64,000 nt of DNA from Aquitalea aquatica (GTDB lineage: Bacteria; Pseudomonadota; Gammaproteobacteria; Burkholderiales; Chromobacteriaceae). The DNA lies in contig NZ_JACERN010000033.1 in assembly GCF_013911085.1 (NCBI RefSeq), positions 124,001-188,000 on the forward strand, read 5' to 3'. The notes under the pieces were generated by a model. It saw only the letters and a program-made list of their open reading frames with translations. It made no database searches and was not told the origin of the DNA. This document shows, piece after piece, positions 32,668-41,960 of the stretch (position 1 is its first letter; each line of letters begins with the position of its first letter). The translations under genes were made by a program, and so were the position numbers.

Positions 32668-34298
32668 GCACAGCCATTTCCTACCAGCAGGCCTGCCTTA
32701 ACCGGGCCAGCCATGCCACACCGCCACTGCGGGCGGACGATCTGTCACGCGCTGCACTGTTGGCGCAACACCACCCCGACCACGCTGCCGATGCCAGCAC
32801 CCTGCTGCAAATCGGCAGCAGCCGTGGCCAGCCCTGCCACCCGCGCCTGGCCGAACTGCTGCAAAGCAATGCCTTGATTGACGGCTTTGATCTGGCCGGT
32901 GCCGAACAACGCAGCACCGACGTGCTGGTGCTAGGCGGCGGCGGTGCCGGTGCGGCAGCCGCACTGACCGCCGCCCGTGGCGGGGCCACGGTCATGCTGG
33001 CCAGCAAGCTGCGGCTGGGCGACAGCAATACCGTGATGGCCGAAGGCGGCATCCAGGCCGCACTGGCCGCCAGCGACAGCCCGCAACAGCATTTCGACGA
33101 CGCCATGCGCGGCGGCCACAACTGCGCCGATCCGCAACTGCTGGCCCAACTGGCCAGCGATGCAGCCGGTGTCATCCGCTGGCTGATCGAACTGGGCATG
33201 CATTTTGACCTGACCGATGCCAGCTGCGACGGCGGCAAGCTGCGCTACAAGCAAGCCGGCGGCTGCAGCCAGCCACGCATTCTGTCCTACCGCGATTACA
33301 CCGGGCTGGAGATGATGCGCGTGCTGCGCGAAACGGTGGAACTGGAGCCGGGCATCCAGCTGTTGAACCGCTGCCCGGTGGTGGAATTGCTGTCGCACGA
33401 AGACGGCAGCTGCGCCGGTGCCGTGCTGTACGACCTGGAATACCAGCGCTTCATCGTGGTGTCGGCCCGGCAAACCATTCTGGCTACCGGCGGCTGCGGC
33501 CGGCTGCATCTGCAAGGCTTTCCCACCTCCAATCACTACGGTGCCACTGCCGATGGCCTGGTGCTGGCCTACCGCCTGGGCGCGCAACTGCGTGATATGG
33601 ATGCCTTCCAGTACCACCCCACCGGGGTGGCCTGGCCGCAGCGTTTGCGCGGCGGGCTGATCTCCGAAGCCGCCCGCTCGGCCGGTGCCATGCTGCTGAA
33701 CGGTCTGGGTGAGCGCTTTGTCGATGAACTGGCGCCGCGTGATGTCGTCACCGCCGCCATGCTGCGCGAATGCGCCGCCGGCCGTGGCATCGAGCGCGAC
33801 GGTCAGCAAGGCGTATTTCTCGACCTGCGCCGCCTGTGTGGCCCGGACCAGCCCGCGCTGGCCAGCCAGCTGCCGGCACTGCAGCACCTGGCCGACAAAT
33901 GCGGCATCGACCCGATGCGCGAGCCCATGCTGGTCTACCCCACCCTGCACTACCAGAACGGCGGCGTGGTAATCGACAGCCAGGGCCAGAGCAGCGTGCC
34001 CGGCCTGCTGTGTGCCGGGGAAATCACCGGCGGCATTCATGGCCGCAACCGGTTGATGGGCAATGCCCTGCTCGACATCCTCGCCTTTGGCCGCCGCGCC
34101 GGCCGCCAGGCGGCACGGCTGGCCCAGGCTGCCCGCAACAAATCATCGCTGCCGCCCCTGCGCGGCGGTATCGAACACGTTTATCGCTGGCAGCGCCAGC
34201 TGGCCCTGGCCGGACTGGACGCCAGCCAGCAAGCCCCGCTGCTGTATCCGGGCCAGGCCAGGCTGACACTGCACCGCCCCGCCAGCGCACGCGCCTAA
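32664..34298 (+). CDS. Fumarate reductase/succinate dehydrogenase-like flavoprotein
   Basis: 544 residues. The FAD Rossmann motif GGGGAGAAAA lies at 91-100. Catalytic residues of the family are present: H318 in QYHPTG, R338 in ISEAARSAGA, H429 in LHYQNGG and R463 in GRNRLMGN. The histidine that binds FAD covalently in SdhA/FrdA is replaced by N122 (SNTVMAEGG), so FAD should be non-covalent, as in soluble fumarate reductases and L-aspartate oxidase. A ~85-residue N-terminal extension precedes the FAD domain. It is coupled to the Fe-S gene and followed by a NuoF-like gene, with no membrane-anchor genes. I infer a cytoplasmic NADH-driven reductase of fumarate or a similar unsaturated acid. Confidence 0.8.
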   Translation: MSTAISYQQACLNRASHATPPLRADDLSRAALLAQHHPDHAADASTLLQIGSSRGQPCHPRLAELLQSNALIDGFDLAGAEQRSTDVLVLGGGGAGAAAALTAARGGATVMLASKLRLGDSNTVMAEGGIQAALAASDSPQQHFDDAMRGGHNCADPQLLAQLASDAAGVIRWLIELGMHFDLTDASCDGGKLRYKQAGGCSQPRILSYRDYTGLEMMRVLRETVELEPGIQLLNRCPVVELLSHEDGSCAGAVLYDLEYQRFIVVSARQTILATGGCGRLHLQGFPTSNHYGATADGLVLAYRLGAQLRDMDAFQYHPTGVAWPQRLRGGLISEAARSAGAMLLNGLGERFVDELAPRDVVTAAMLRECAAGRGIERDGQQGVFLDLRRLCGPDQPALASQLPALQHLADKCGIDPMREPMLVYPTLHYQNGGVVIDSQGQSSVPGLLCAGEITGGIHGRNRLMGNALLDILAFGRRAGRQAARLAQAARNKSSLPPLRGGIEHVYRWQRQLALAGLDASQQAPLLYPGQARLTLHRPASARA

Positions 34299-34310
34299 GA
34301 GAACACAATC

Positions 34311-35561
34311 ATGGAAAAACTCAATCAGGTATTGCTCAACCCGGCCGTACAGGTCGGCCCCGATCTGGCCGCCTGGCTGCAAGCGGGCGGCGGCCTTGGG
34401 CTGCAAGCGGCCCTCACGGCCCCCACCGCCATCATCCGCTGCATTGCCGATGCCGACCTGCGCGGCATGGGCGGGGCCGGCTTTCCGGCCTGGCGCAAAT
34501 GGGAAGCCACCGCCAATGCGGTGGGCGATTGCAAGTACGTGGTGTGCAATGGCAATGAAGACGAACCGGGCACCTTCAAGGACCGCACCCTGCTCAGCGC
34601 ATCGCCGCACCAGGTGATAGAAGGCGCACTGATCGCCGCGCTGGCCGTGCGCGCCCGCTGCCTCATCTTCTACCTCAACCCGCACCAGGGCAGCAGCCTG
34701 CACACCATGCAGCAGGCAGTCAGCCAGTGGCAGGACAGCCCCTGGCCGGAAAAACTGGCTGCCGTCATGGGCCATGCACTGGAAATCAAGGTGGTGGCCA
34801 GCTCGGGCCGCTATATCGGCGGGGAAGAAACCGCCGTGGTCGCCTCGCTGGAAGCCGGCTTTCCCTTCCCGCGCAAAAAGCCGCCTTTCCCGGCCGAGCA
34901 AGGCATCAACAACCAGCCCACGCTGATCAACAATGTGGAAACCCTGGCCAATGTCAGCCACATCCTGCGCCACGGTGCCGGCTGGTACCGGGCACTGGGC
35001 GTGGGCAAGGCCTGCGGCACCAAGCTGTACTCGCTGTCCGGCGACGTACTGCGCCCCGGTCTGTACGAGCTGCCCATGGGCTCCAGCCTGCAAGAGCTGG
35101 TGTTCCACTACGGCGGCGGCATGTTGCAGGGCAAGGCCTTCAAGGCGGTATTTACCGGCGGCCCGTCCAATACCCTGCTCACCGCGCGCGATCTGGACGT
35201 GGCACTGGATTTCGACTCGGTCTGGCTGCGTCATTCGCGGCTGGGCACCGGTGCCATGATCGTCATCTCCGAAGGCAGCAGCATCATCCGCAAGGTGGCC
35301 GAATACATCGACTTCTTCGCCAAGGGTTCCTGCGGCCAGTGCCCCTCGTGCAAATGCGGCACCTTCCAGCTGGCCCGCCTGCTGGACCGGGTAGATGGCG
35401 GCCGCCACAGCCCGGCCGATCTGGATGCGCTGCAGCACCTGTGCCAGATCCTGCCCGGCAGTGGCCGCTGCGGCCTGATCGACGGCGCGGTCACCGTGGT
35501 GAAAAGCTCACTGCACACCTTTCCCGAGGAATACGGCCTGCTAGTCCAGCAACCAGCCTGA
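34311..35561 (+). CDS. NuoF-like NADH/FMN/[4Fe-4S] electron-input subunit
   Basis: 416 residues, homologous to the NADH-binding 51-kDa subunit of complex I and to HoxF/FdsB. The NADH loop is GMGGAGFPAWRKW. The FMN site is GNEDEPGTFKDR with YIGGEETAVVASLE. The N3-type cluster ligands are CGQCPSC and a later C in GRCGLIDGA. It starts 12 bases after the flavoprotein gene. As there are no other complex I genes and no anchor subunit, it most likely feeds NADH electrons through its cluster to the SdhB-like protein and the flavoprotein. Confidence 0.85.
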   Translation: MEKLNQVLLNPAVQVGPDLAAWLQAGGGLGLQAALTAPTAIIRCIADADLRGMGGAGFPAWRKWEATANAVGDCKYVVCNGNEDEPGTFKDRTLLSASPHQVIEGALIAALAVRARCLIFYLNPHQGSSLHTMQQAVSQWQDSPWPEKLAAVMGHALEIKVVASSGRYIGGEETAVVASLEAGFPFPRKKPPFPAEQGINNQPTLINNVETLANVSHILRHGAGWYRALGVGKACGTKLYSLSGDVLRPGLYELPMGSSLQELVFHYGGGMLQGKAFKAVFTGGPSNTLLTARDLDVALDFDSVWLRHSRLGTGAMIVISEGSSIIRKVAEYIDFFAKGSCGQCPSCKCGTFQLARLLDRVDGGRHSPADLDALQHLCQILPGSGRCGLIDGAVTVVKSSLHTFPEEYGLLVQQPA

Positions 35562-35628
35562 TACCGACACCACCTCCGGCGGCGAGTACAAGCCGCTGGC
35601 ATCGTCCTCATGCATTACGGAGTAAGCC

Positions 35629-36120
35629 ATGCAACACCAGACCATTGCCGGCAGCACCCCGGCACTACGCTTTTTGCTGGACCACAAGGTGGAATTCAGC
35701 TGCCACGCCTACCGCTACGAAGAACACGGCGGCACCGCCACCCCGGCCCGCGAACTGGAGGTAAACGAACACGCGGTGATCAAGACCCTGCTGTTTGAAG
35801 ACCAGGACGGCCTGCCGCTGGTGGTACTGATGCACGGCGATTGCAAGGTATCGGCCAAGGAACTGGCGCGCCAGTTGCCTTGCAAAAAAGTGCAGCCGTG
35901 CAAGCCCGACGTGGCCAACCGCCACTCCGGCTACCTGGTAGGCGGCACCAGCCCCTTTGCCACCCGCACGCCGATGCCGGTGTATATGGAAGCCAGCATC
36001 CTGCAACTGCCCAAGGTCTATATCAACGGTGGCCGCCGTGGCCTGCAGGTGGCGATGTCACCGATAGACATTGGCCGCCTGCTGCAGGCGCGCTGTGTGG
36101 AAGTGGCGCTGGCGAAGTGA
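35629..36120 (+). CDS. ybaK: Cys-tRNA(Pro)/Cys-tRNA(Cys) deacylase YbaK
   Basis: 163 residues of the YbaK/EbsC trans-editing family, which hydrolyses Cys wrongly attached to tRNA(Pro). Family features seen are HAVIKTLLFED, the catalytic-pocket lysine region CKVSAKELARQL and the GYLVGGTSPFATR loop. Slightly longer than usual at the N-terminus. Starts 67 bases after the NuoF-like gene and may be transcribed from the same sigma-54 promoter, although functionally unrelated. Confidence 0.92.
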   Translation: MQHQTIAGSTPALRFLLDHKVEFSCHAYRYEEHGGTATPARELEVNEHAVIKTLLFEDQDGLPLVVLMHGDCKVSAKELARQLPCKKVQPCKPDVANRHSGYLVGGTSPFATRTPMPVYMEASILQLPKVYINGGRRGLQVAMSPIDIGRLLQARCVEVALAK

Positions 36121-36194
36121 ACCACCAGGCCGCAAGGGCAAGTGGTCCATGCCAGCCAGCCAAATAATCTGCCCCTGCTGCCCCGCCAACAAAA

Positions 36195-36223
36195 AAGGGA
36201 TCTTTGCTAAGCAAAGATCCCTT
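36195..36223. terminator. Terminator hairpin downstream of ybaK
   Basis: AAGGGATCTTTGC pairs with GCAAAGATCCCTT (13 bp, 3-base loop). The A6 tract on its left is a U-run only for minus-strand transcripts; for plus-strand transcripts it lacks a T-run. Confidence 0.6.
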
Positions 36224-36589
36224 GCATCCCATGACACCACCAAGGTGAGCGGCCAATTATCATGAGCCAACCCGCATACCGGTTTCACTGCCCTATGCAG
36301 CACAGCACTTAAAAGGAGTGTCTTTTTAAACAATTTAAAAAAAATGGCATGATGTCTCATTCTGAACATCATGCGGACCGATACCCGTTTTACTACACAT
36401 ACGCCCACCACGATCAGATCGTTTGATCTTGTCCCATTCGTGCCAATTTCCGCATCCCATGCCATATCAATAATGATATTTGCAGAGGCGATTGCGCTGG
36501 ACATTACACTAGATTTCTTTGAGCAGGCGATGCGAGAACGAGCCGAGCAACTTGTACTCAGCCGTGGTATGGACACCATAGCAGAGCAT

Positions 36590-36880
36590 AAGGACAGGCC
36601 TGATCAGCAAAGCCAGTCTTACCGGTGCCCGCCTGTCTGGGCAGGATGCCAGGATGCCCGGTCGCTGTACGGACAGCACATGGCTTCCTTTCTCAGCCCG
36701 GCGGCATTGCCGGCATTCTCTGCCTTGCTGGCGGATGTCTTTGTGCGCCAACCCGCTGTTGAATGTACGCTGGCCTTACCAGCCACACCGGGCACTGAGC
36801 GATGGGTGCAAATCACCGCCCGAACCACCCCGGCAAGCATGACCTGCAACAGCCCAAACAGACACGGTGCCAAGTGGTAA
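36590..36880 (+). pseudogene. Relic of a PAS-domain protein, frameshifted
   Basis: Two plus-strand frames together read ASLTGARLSGQDAR, then SLYGQHMASFLSPAALP and AFSALLADVFVRQ, ending ERWVQITAR: a PAS sensor domain like those before GGDEF domains. The frame changes at a tandem 8-base duplication, AGGATGCC at 36643-36650 and 36651-36658. Removing one copy restores one frame. No start codon with ribosome site and no output domain are present, so it is a fragment. The bases between 36230 and 36590 hold no convincing gene. Confidence 0.4.
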
Positions 36881-37260
36881 CAAGCAGCCGACTATCCCTG
36901 TCGAGAGAGGCTACCGGAGGGTACTGGTGTCGACACAAAACTGACTTGAACATTTGCAATGATACCGGGCAGAGCGCTACCCTTGTACCAATATGCCTTG
37001 CAATAGGCATCAATACATCTCAAGTGCATAATATTGTATTCCCTACTGATTATTGGCCTTAATACACACAGGCGGACATTAACCACATATCCTATATTTA
37101 CAGAAAATTCCCGAAAATTCGCCATCACACATGATTTCATTCATCACAAACAACTACAACCGCATACCGCTCAGGCATTCAAAACAGACCACCCCACCTA
37201 ACACTTGAAACAAATAAAGAACAAGCATGAATCTTTTAAATTCATACTTTTAATAAATTT
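36881..37260. other. AT-rich gap before the diguanylate cyclase gene
   Basis: No reading frame or clear hairpin was found in this 380-base gap. The composition is much richer in A/T than the flanks, continuing into the next gene. Confidence 0.4.
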
Positions 37261-38433
37261 ATGAACACCTCTACTCACACACCATCTGTTCGCGAAGACG
37301 CCACGGGAAAAGCCCTTAGCCAATGCGTAGAGTCATTGCAAAAAACACTATTTCTGACACCCCTGGGATGGGGATTGGTGGCATGGCTTTCTCACGGACA
37401 TATTCCAACAAAAAACATAAACATATGGATATTGATATTTTTCGCAGAATGGATTGTTGCACACGGAGTAATTCTACATATAAAATCATCAAAGCCACGC
37501 AATAAAAAAACCGTCTTCTTATTGAATTCAATCTGCGCAACAGATGGGATTGCGTGGGGATGTATCGTACCCTTCCTGTTTCTTTACAACCAGCTCATCG
37601 ACTCATGGCTGGTTGTTGTCTTATGTGGCGTTGCCGCCATCAACGCCCCAGTATACGTAACGTGCATGTCCGCCTTCAGATTTTTTGCGGTTGGACTTTG
37701 GTTTTGCTCCGTACCACCTGCATTGCTATGGGGAATGGAAATATTTGCTGCAACAGAATTCTCAATAGGATTTACAATATATTTATTGATTTTACATTAC
37801 AACCTAAACGTCCTATCCACCAAGGTAATACTTGGAATAAAATTACAGTTAGAAAATAATATTTTTGCAAAAGATTTGGCAGAATCTCTTAAGAAAGTTG
37901 AGATTTTGGCAAACAATGACGCCTTGACCAACCTGGCAAATCGGAGATCACTCAATTCGATGCTAATTAATTTTCAGCAGAAGAAAGACAGTGAACAGGA
38001 AAACTCCTGCTTGATTATGTTTGATATTGATTTCTTCAAAAAAGTCAATGACATTTACGGTCACGCCATCGGCGATAAGGTTTTATTTCATTTTGGCCAG
38101 CGCGTGCAATCATGCTTACGCTCATCAGATACACTCTCTCGATACGGAGGTGAAGAATTCATTGCCATCCTACCTAGTGCAGATTTGAAAATAGCACTGG
38201 AAATTGCAGAGAGAATCAGAATTGATATTGAACAACACGAATTGACATCAGACCCATCGATTTCCGTCACGGTTTCTATCGGGGTATCCGCATTTGAGAA
38301 AAATGAATCAATCGACGATTTGATAAACAAAGTAGATGCCTGCCTGTACATGGCAAAAAACAACGGAAGAAACCAGGTATGGTTCAATACTGACAATGCG
38401 GCACATGAATATCATGCCTCACCACGAACATAA
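37261..38433 (+). CDS. Membrane-bound diguanylate cyclase
   Basis: 390 residues. Five or six hydrophobic segments lie between ~30 and 190 and form an integral membrane sensor; a C-terminal GGDEF domain (about 215-380) makes c-di-GMP from two GTP. The active-site loop is RYGGEEF (294-300) and an inhibitory RxxD site (R287, D290) lies five residues before it, so product inhibition is expected. Codon use is clearly A/T-rich compared with neighbours, a sign of separate origin. No strong ribosome site before the ATG. With rpfR it gives this window both synthesis and breakdown of c-di-GMP. Confidence 0.88.
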   Translation: MNTSTHTPSVREDATGKALSQCVESLQKTLFLTPLGWGLVAWLSHGHIPTKNINIWILIFFAEWIVAHGVILHIKSSKPRNKKTVFLLNSICATDGIAWGCIVPFLFLYNQLIDSWLVVVLCGVAAINAPVYVTCMSAFRFFAVGLWFCSVPPALLWGMEIFAATEFSIGFTIYLLILHYNLNVLSTKVILGIKLQLENNIFAKDLAESLKKVEILANNDALTNLANRRSLNSMLINFQQKKDSEQENSCLIMFDIDFFKKVNDIYGHAIGDKVLFHFGQRVQSCLRSSDTLSRYGGEEFIAILPSADLKIALEIAERIRIDIEQHELTSDPSISVTVSIGVSAFEKNESIDDLINKVDACLYMAKNNGRNQVWFNTDNAAHEYHASPRT

Positions 38434-38556
38434 GTATTTCTTCTGCTAAAACTGCACAGTGTGCCGTTTTTCATATCATCAGTTGACGCCCATTATTTCC
38501 GTCTTTAACGATGGCTGCGCATAAGCAGCAAGCTTCGCCTTTCCGCCACACGGCAT

Positions 38557-38605
38557 AAAAAAAGCCAACAGCCTAGCGGTGATCTGCCCAGCTGCTGGCT
38601 TTTCC
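38557..38605. terminator. Bidirectional terminator between the cyclase gene and dctD
   Basis: AAGCCAACAGC (38562-38572) and GCTGCTGGCTT (38591-38601) form a stem with one mismatch, flanked by A7 on the left and TTTT on the right. It can serve the two convergent genes. Confidence 0.65.
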
Positions 38606-38623
38606 TGTGGCATGCTGCCTGGC

Positions 38624-39943
38624 TTACTTTTCTTCCAGATCGTATTTGCGGATCTTGTCGAATAGCGTGGTCTTGGCGATTTTCAGCACTTCGGCGGTTT
38701 TGGAGACATTACCGCCCTGTTTGCGCAGTTCTTCGGCAATCATGCCCTTTTCAAAGGATTCCACTGCCGCGTGCAGGGTGAGCTGGGTGTCGGCGGCGGC
38801 GGTACCCGGCACCATTTTCAGGTCCAGCACAAAGCGATCGGCCTGGTTGCGCAATTCGCGCACATTGCCCGGCCAGTGGTAGGCCATCAGGTCGCGTACC
38901 ACTTCCGGGGTGATGACCGGTGCCGGGCGGTTCATGCGCAGGGCGGACTGGCTAACGAAGTAGTCGAACAGCAGCGGGATATCCTCGCGCCGGGCGCGCA
39001 AGGGTGGCAGGTCCAGCGTGACCACGTTCAAGCGGAAATACAGGTCGGCGCGGAATTTGTCCTCATCGGCCAGCTTGGACAGATCGGCCTTGGTGGCGGC
39101 AATCACGCGAAAATCCACCGGAATCAGCCGGTTGGAGCCCAGCCGTTCGATCACCCTTTCCTGCAGCACCCGTAATAGCTTGATCTGCATCGGCATGCTC
39201 ATGCTTTCGATTTCGTCCAGAAACAGCGTACCGTGCTGGGCGTATTCGATCTTGCCTATACGCTGCTTGCTGGCCCCGGAAAACGCGCCGGCTTCGTGGC
39301 CGAACATTTCGCTGTCAAACAGGGTTTCCGGCAGGCCGCCGCAATTGAGCGCCACAAAGGGGCCGGTGCGCCCGGAGAGGTCGTGCAGACAGCGCGCCAG
39401 CAGTTCCTTGCCGGCACCGGTTTCGCCATTGATCAGGATGTCGGTGGGGGTAGCCGCCACGCCCTGCACCAGTCGGCGCAGTTCGGCCATTACACCAGAA
39501 TTGCCGATCAGCCGGCTTTCCAGGCCGCCAAATGCCGCCAGTTGGCGGCGCAGCTGGCGTACTTCCAGTGCCAGCCGGCGTTTTTCCATGGCGCGCTGCA
39601 CTACCGATACCAGCACCTGTGGCAGGAAGGGTTTCTGGATGAAGTCGTAAGCGCCGTCGCGCATCGCCTGCACGGCCATGGCGATGTCGCCGTGGCCGGT
39701 GATGAGGATGACCGGCAGGTCGGGATCGTCGGCCAGCAGCTCCTGCATGAAGGCCAGCCCGTCCATGCCGGGCAGGCGGATATCGCTGACGATGATGCCG
39801 GCAAAATCACGGCCAATGGCGCGGCGGGCCTTTTCCACCGAATCGAAGCCCTGCGCCGGAATGCCATCCAGCCCCAGTGCCTGCACATAGCCCAGCTGGA
39901 CGTCCTGGTCGTCCTCGATCACCAGTACCTGAAGATTGCTCAT
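38624..39943 (-). CDS. dctD: DctD-type sigma-54-dependent response regulator
   Basis: 439 residues: receiver domain (phospho-acceptor D54 in VSDIRLPGMD, K104), AAA+ domain with Walker A GETGAGKE (173-180), and a C-terminal Fis-type helix-turn-helix (NVSKTAEVLKIAKTTLFDKI). The sigma-54 contact loop is GAFSGA (219-224) rather than the usual GAFTGA. The partner gene dctB ends three bases upstream. DctD activates C4-dicarboxylate genes from enhancers; candidate CGG-N4-CCG sites precede three operons in this window. Name rests on the DctB-like partner and neighbours; other NtrC-family regulators are possible. Confidence 0.85.
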   Translation of the reverse strand: MSNLQVLVIEDDQDVQLGYVQALGLDGIPAQGFDSVEKARRAIGRDFAGIIVSDIRLPGMDGLAFMQELLADDPDLPVILITGHGDIAMAVQAMRDGAYDFIQKPFLPQVLVSVVQRAMEKRRLALEVRQLRRQLAAFGGLESRLIGNSGVMAELRRLVQGVAATPTDILINGETGAGKELLARCLHDLSGRTGPFVALNCGGLPETLFDSEMFGHEAGAFSGASKQRIGKIEYAQHGTLFLDEIESMSMPMQIKLLRVLQERVIERLGSNRLIPVDFRVIAATKADLSKLADEDKFRADLYFRLNVVTLDLPPLRARREDIPLLFDYFVSQSALRMNRPAPVITPEVVRDLMAYHWPGNVRELRNQADRFVLDLKMVPGTAAADTQLTLHAAVESFEKGMIAEELRKQGGNVSKTAEVLKIAKTTLFDKIRKYDLEEK

Positions 39944-39946
39944 GTT

Positions 39947-41770
39947 TTACTCCTGCCTGTTTTGTCTGAGCGTGATGGTGAATACCGCTCCGCCATCCGG
40001 GTGATTGTCGGCGGACAATACGCCGCCATAGGCCTTGATGATGTCCGAGGACAGCGCCAGGCCCAGCCCCAGCCCGCTGGTTTTCTTGGTGGTAAAGAAG
40101 GGTTCGAAAATATGCTGTCTGACCTGTTCCGACAGGCCGCTGCCATTGTCACGCACCTGGATGCGTACGATGTCGTCCTGGCGTTGCCAACTGATGGCGA
40201 TCAGCGGGTCGGCCACTTCCTGTAGCGCATCAATGGCATTGCTGACCAGGTTCACCAGCACCTGCTCCAGCCGCACCGCTTCGCACAGCACCACGATGTC
40301 TTCCGGCTGGGCGGGCAGCTGCAGCCGGATCAGGGTTTTCTTCAGCCGGTGATTGAGCAGGAACAGTGCATTGTCCACGGCCTGTGCCACTGCGACGGAT
40401 TCGCGTTCGCCACTGGGGCGGCGGGCAAAGGATTTCAGCTGCTCGGTGAGCGCACCCAGCCGTGCCACGATGTCGGTAATGCGCTCCAGATTGGTCCGCG
40501 CGGTGGCCAGGTCGTTGATTTCCAGAAAGCGCACGGTATTGGCCGATAGTGCGGACAAGGCAGCCAGCGGCTGGTTGATCTCGTGGGCGATGCCGGTGGA
40601 CAGCTGGCCGATCACCGCCAGGTTTTCGGTGCGGATCAGCTCGTTCTGAAAGTTCTCCACCTGGCGCGCAGCCTGGATGCGCTCCTCGATTTCCATTTTC
40701 AGGCTGGCATTAGCCTGTTTCAGCTCGCTGCTGCGCTGTTCTACTTGCTCTTCCAGCTGGTCATGGGCGCGCTGCAGGGCGCGGCGGGCCTCGGCCTGAG
40801 TCTTGATGCCCATGCGCCACAGCCGTACCGAGTGCAACAGCAGGCAGGCAAAGCCCACCATCACCGCCACTGCCAGCGCCCGGGTCAGCGCCAGACTGTG
40901 CATTTCGTGGGTATCAATCACCATGGTCAGCGTCATGCCGCTGACCGGGATGGTCTGATTGATGGCCAGATATTCGTGCCGAGTGCGGCCCTGCCCCATC
41001 TGCACCAGCATGGCCTGGTTGTTGAGCACGCTTTTGCGCTGCCAGATGGGCGGCTTGATGATCTGCTTGTTGTACTGCTGGGCTTTTTCCAGTGCCAGCC
41101 GGGCGTCAAAGCTGAGCGGCACCGTGGCGTGGTATTTCCATTCCGGCACCGATGACAGCACCACCACGCCATTGGAATCCGACACCAGCAAGGGCTCCAC
41201 GATATTGCCCCACATGTGCTCCAGCTGTTCCAGCCCGATCTTGATGGCCACCACGCCCAGCCGCTCGCCCCCCTGGTAGATGCCGGTGGCCAGATAAAAT
41301 CCCGTCGCGTTGCCGGTGGTACCCACGGCGTAAAAGGTGGTGATGCGATTGGCCGCCGCCTGCTGGAAATACGGGCGATAGGCGATATTGCGCCCGACAA
41401 AGCTGTCTTTTTGCTGCCAGTTGCTGGAGGCAATCACCTTGCCCTGCTTGTCCATCAGATAGGCCTGCAAGGAGCCGGCCCCCTGATTGAGCCGCAGCAG
41501 GTAGTCATTGGCACGGGCCAGCTGTGGCGGATCGGCCGGCTGCAGCAGCGCTTCGCGCAGGGTGTCGTTATACGATGCTGCCAGTGGCAGCAGGCCGTAT
41601 TTGTCCACCTCGTGCTCCAGAAAGCCGGCATTGCGTGCCAGCCGCCGTGCCGACTCCTGCTGCCGCTGCTGTAACAGCTGCTGCCAGCTGATGCTGTACA
41701 CCGCATACGCGGCCAGCAGCGACAGCAGCATGGAAAACAGCAGATAAAGATAAAAACGGGTTCGCTTCAT
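39947..41770 (-). CDS. dctB: DctB-type C4-dicarboxylate sensor histidine kinase
   Basis: 607 residues. A membrane helix (6-28), a large periplasmic double-Cache sensor domain (~30-290; motifs YRPYFQQA and FYLATGIYQ typical of DctB), a second membrane helix (~295-315), a coiled coil (325-375), then HisKA with H396 in GIAHEINQPLAAL, and HATPase (NAIDAL, DNGSGL, GLGLGLALS). Phosphorylates DctD in response to external dicarboxylates in known systems. Transcribed as dctB-dctD. Confidence 0.9.
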   Translation of the reverse strand: MKRTRFYLYLLFSMLLSLLAAYAVYSISWQQLLQQRQQESARRLARNAGFLEHEVDKYGLLPLAASYNDTLREALLQPADPPQLARANDYLLRLNQGAGSLQAYLMDKQGKVIASSNWQQKDSFVGRNIAYRPYFQQAAANRITTFYAVGTTGNATGFYLATGIYQGGERLGVVAIKIGLEQLEHMWGNIVEPLLVSDSNGVVVLSSVPEWKYHATVPLSFDARLALEKAQQYNKQIIKPPIWQRKSVLNNQAMLVQMGQGRTRHEYLAINQTIPVSGMTLTMVIDTHEMHSLALTRALAVAVMVGFACLLLHSVRLWRMGIKTQAEARRALQRAHDQLEEQVEQRSSELKQANASLKMEIEERIQAARQVENFQNELIRTENLAVIGQLSTGIAHEINQPLAALSALSANTVRFLEINDLATARTNLERITDIVARLGALTEQLKSFARRPSGERESVAVAQAVDNALFLLNHRLKKTLIRLQLPAQPEDIVVLCEAVRLEQVLVNLVSNAIDALQEVADPLIAISWQRQDDIVRIQVRDNGSGLSEQVRQHIFEPFFTTKKTSGLGLGLALSSDIIKAYGGVLSADNHPDGGAVFTITLRQNRQE

Positions 41771-41882
41771 ACCAACTCCGGGTCACACACCCGTCTGACT
41801 GGAAAAACCGGCCTTGCTGCAGCCATGGCGGGCGCATTATCCCACAATCCCCAGCTGATTATTGCATCGCAGCATGACAAGC

Positions 41883-41912
41883 AAAAAAGCCACGCAGGGT
41901 CATCTGCGTGGC
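41883..41912 (-). terminator. Terminator of the malic enzyme-exporter operon
   Basis: On the minus strand GCCACGCAG pairs with CTGCGTGGC and is followed by T6, 49 bases after the exporter stop. Confidence 0.8.
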
Positions 41913-41960
41913 AAGGTCATGGCAGAACCACGACGACCGAAAGGAGAAAGAACAAGACAG

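Noticed and set aside
36058-36579. A 173-codon minus-strand frame over the end of ybaK
   Set aside because: Crosses the terminator hairpin at 36195-36223 and has no family features.
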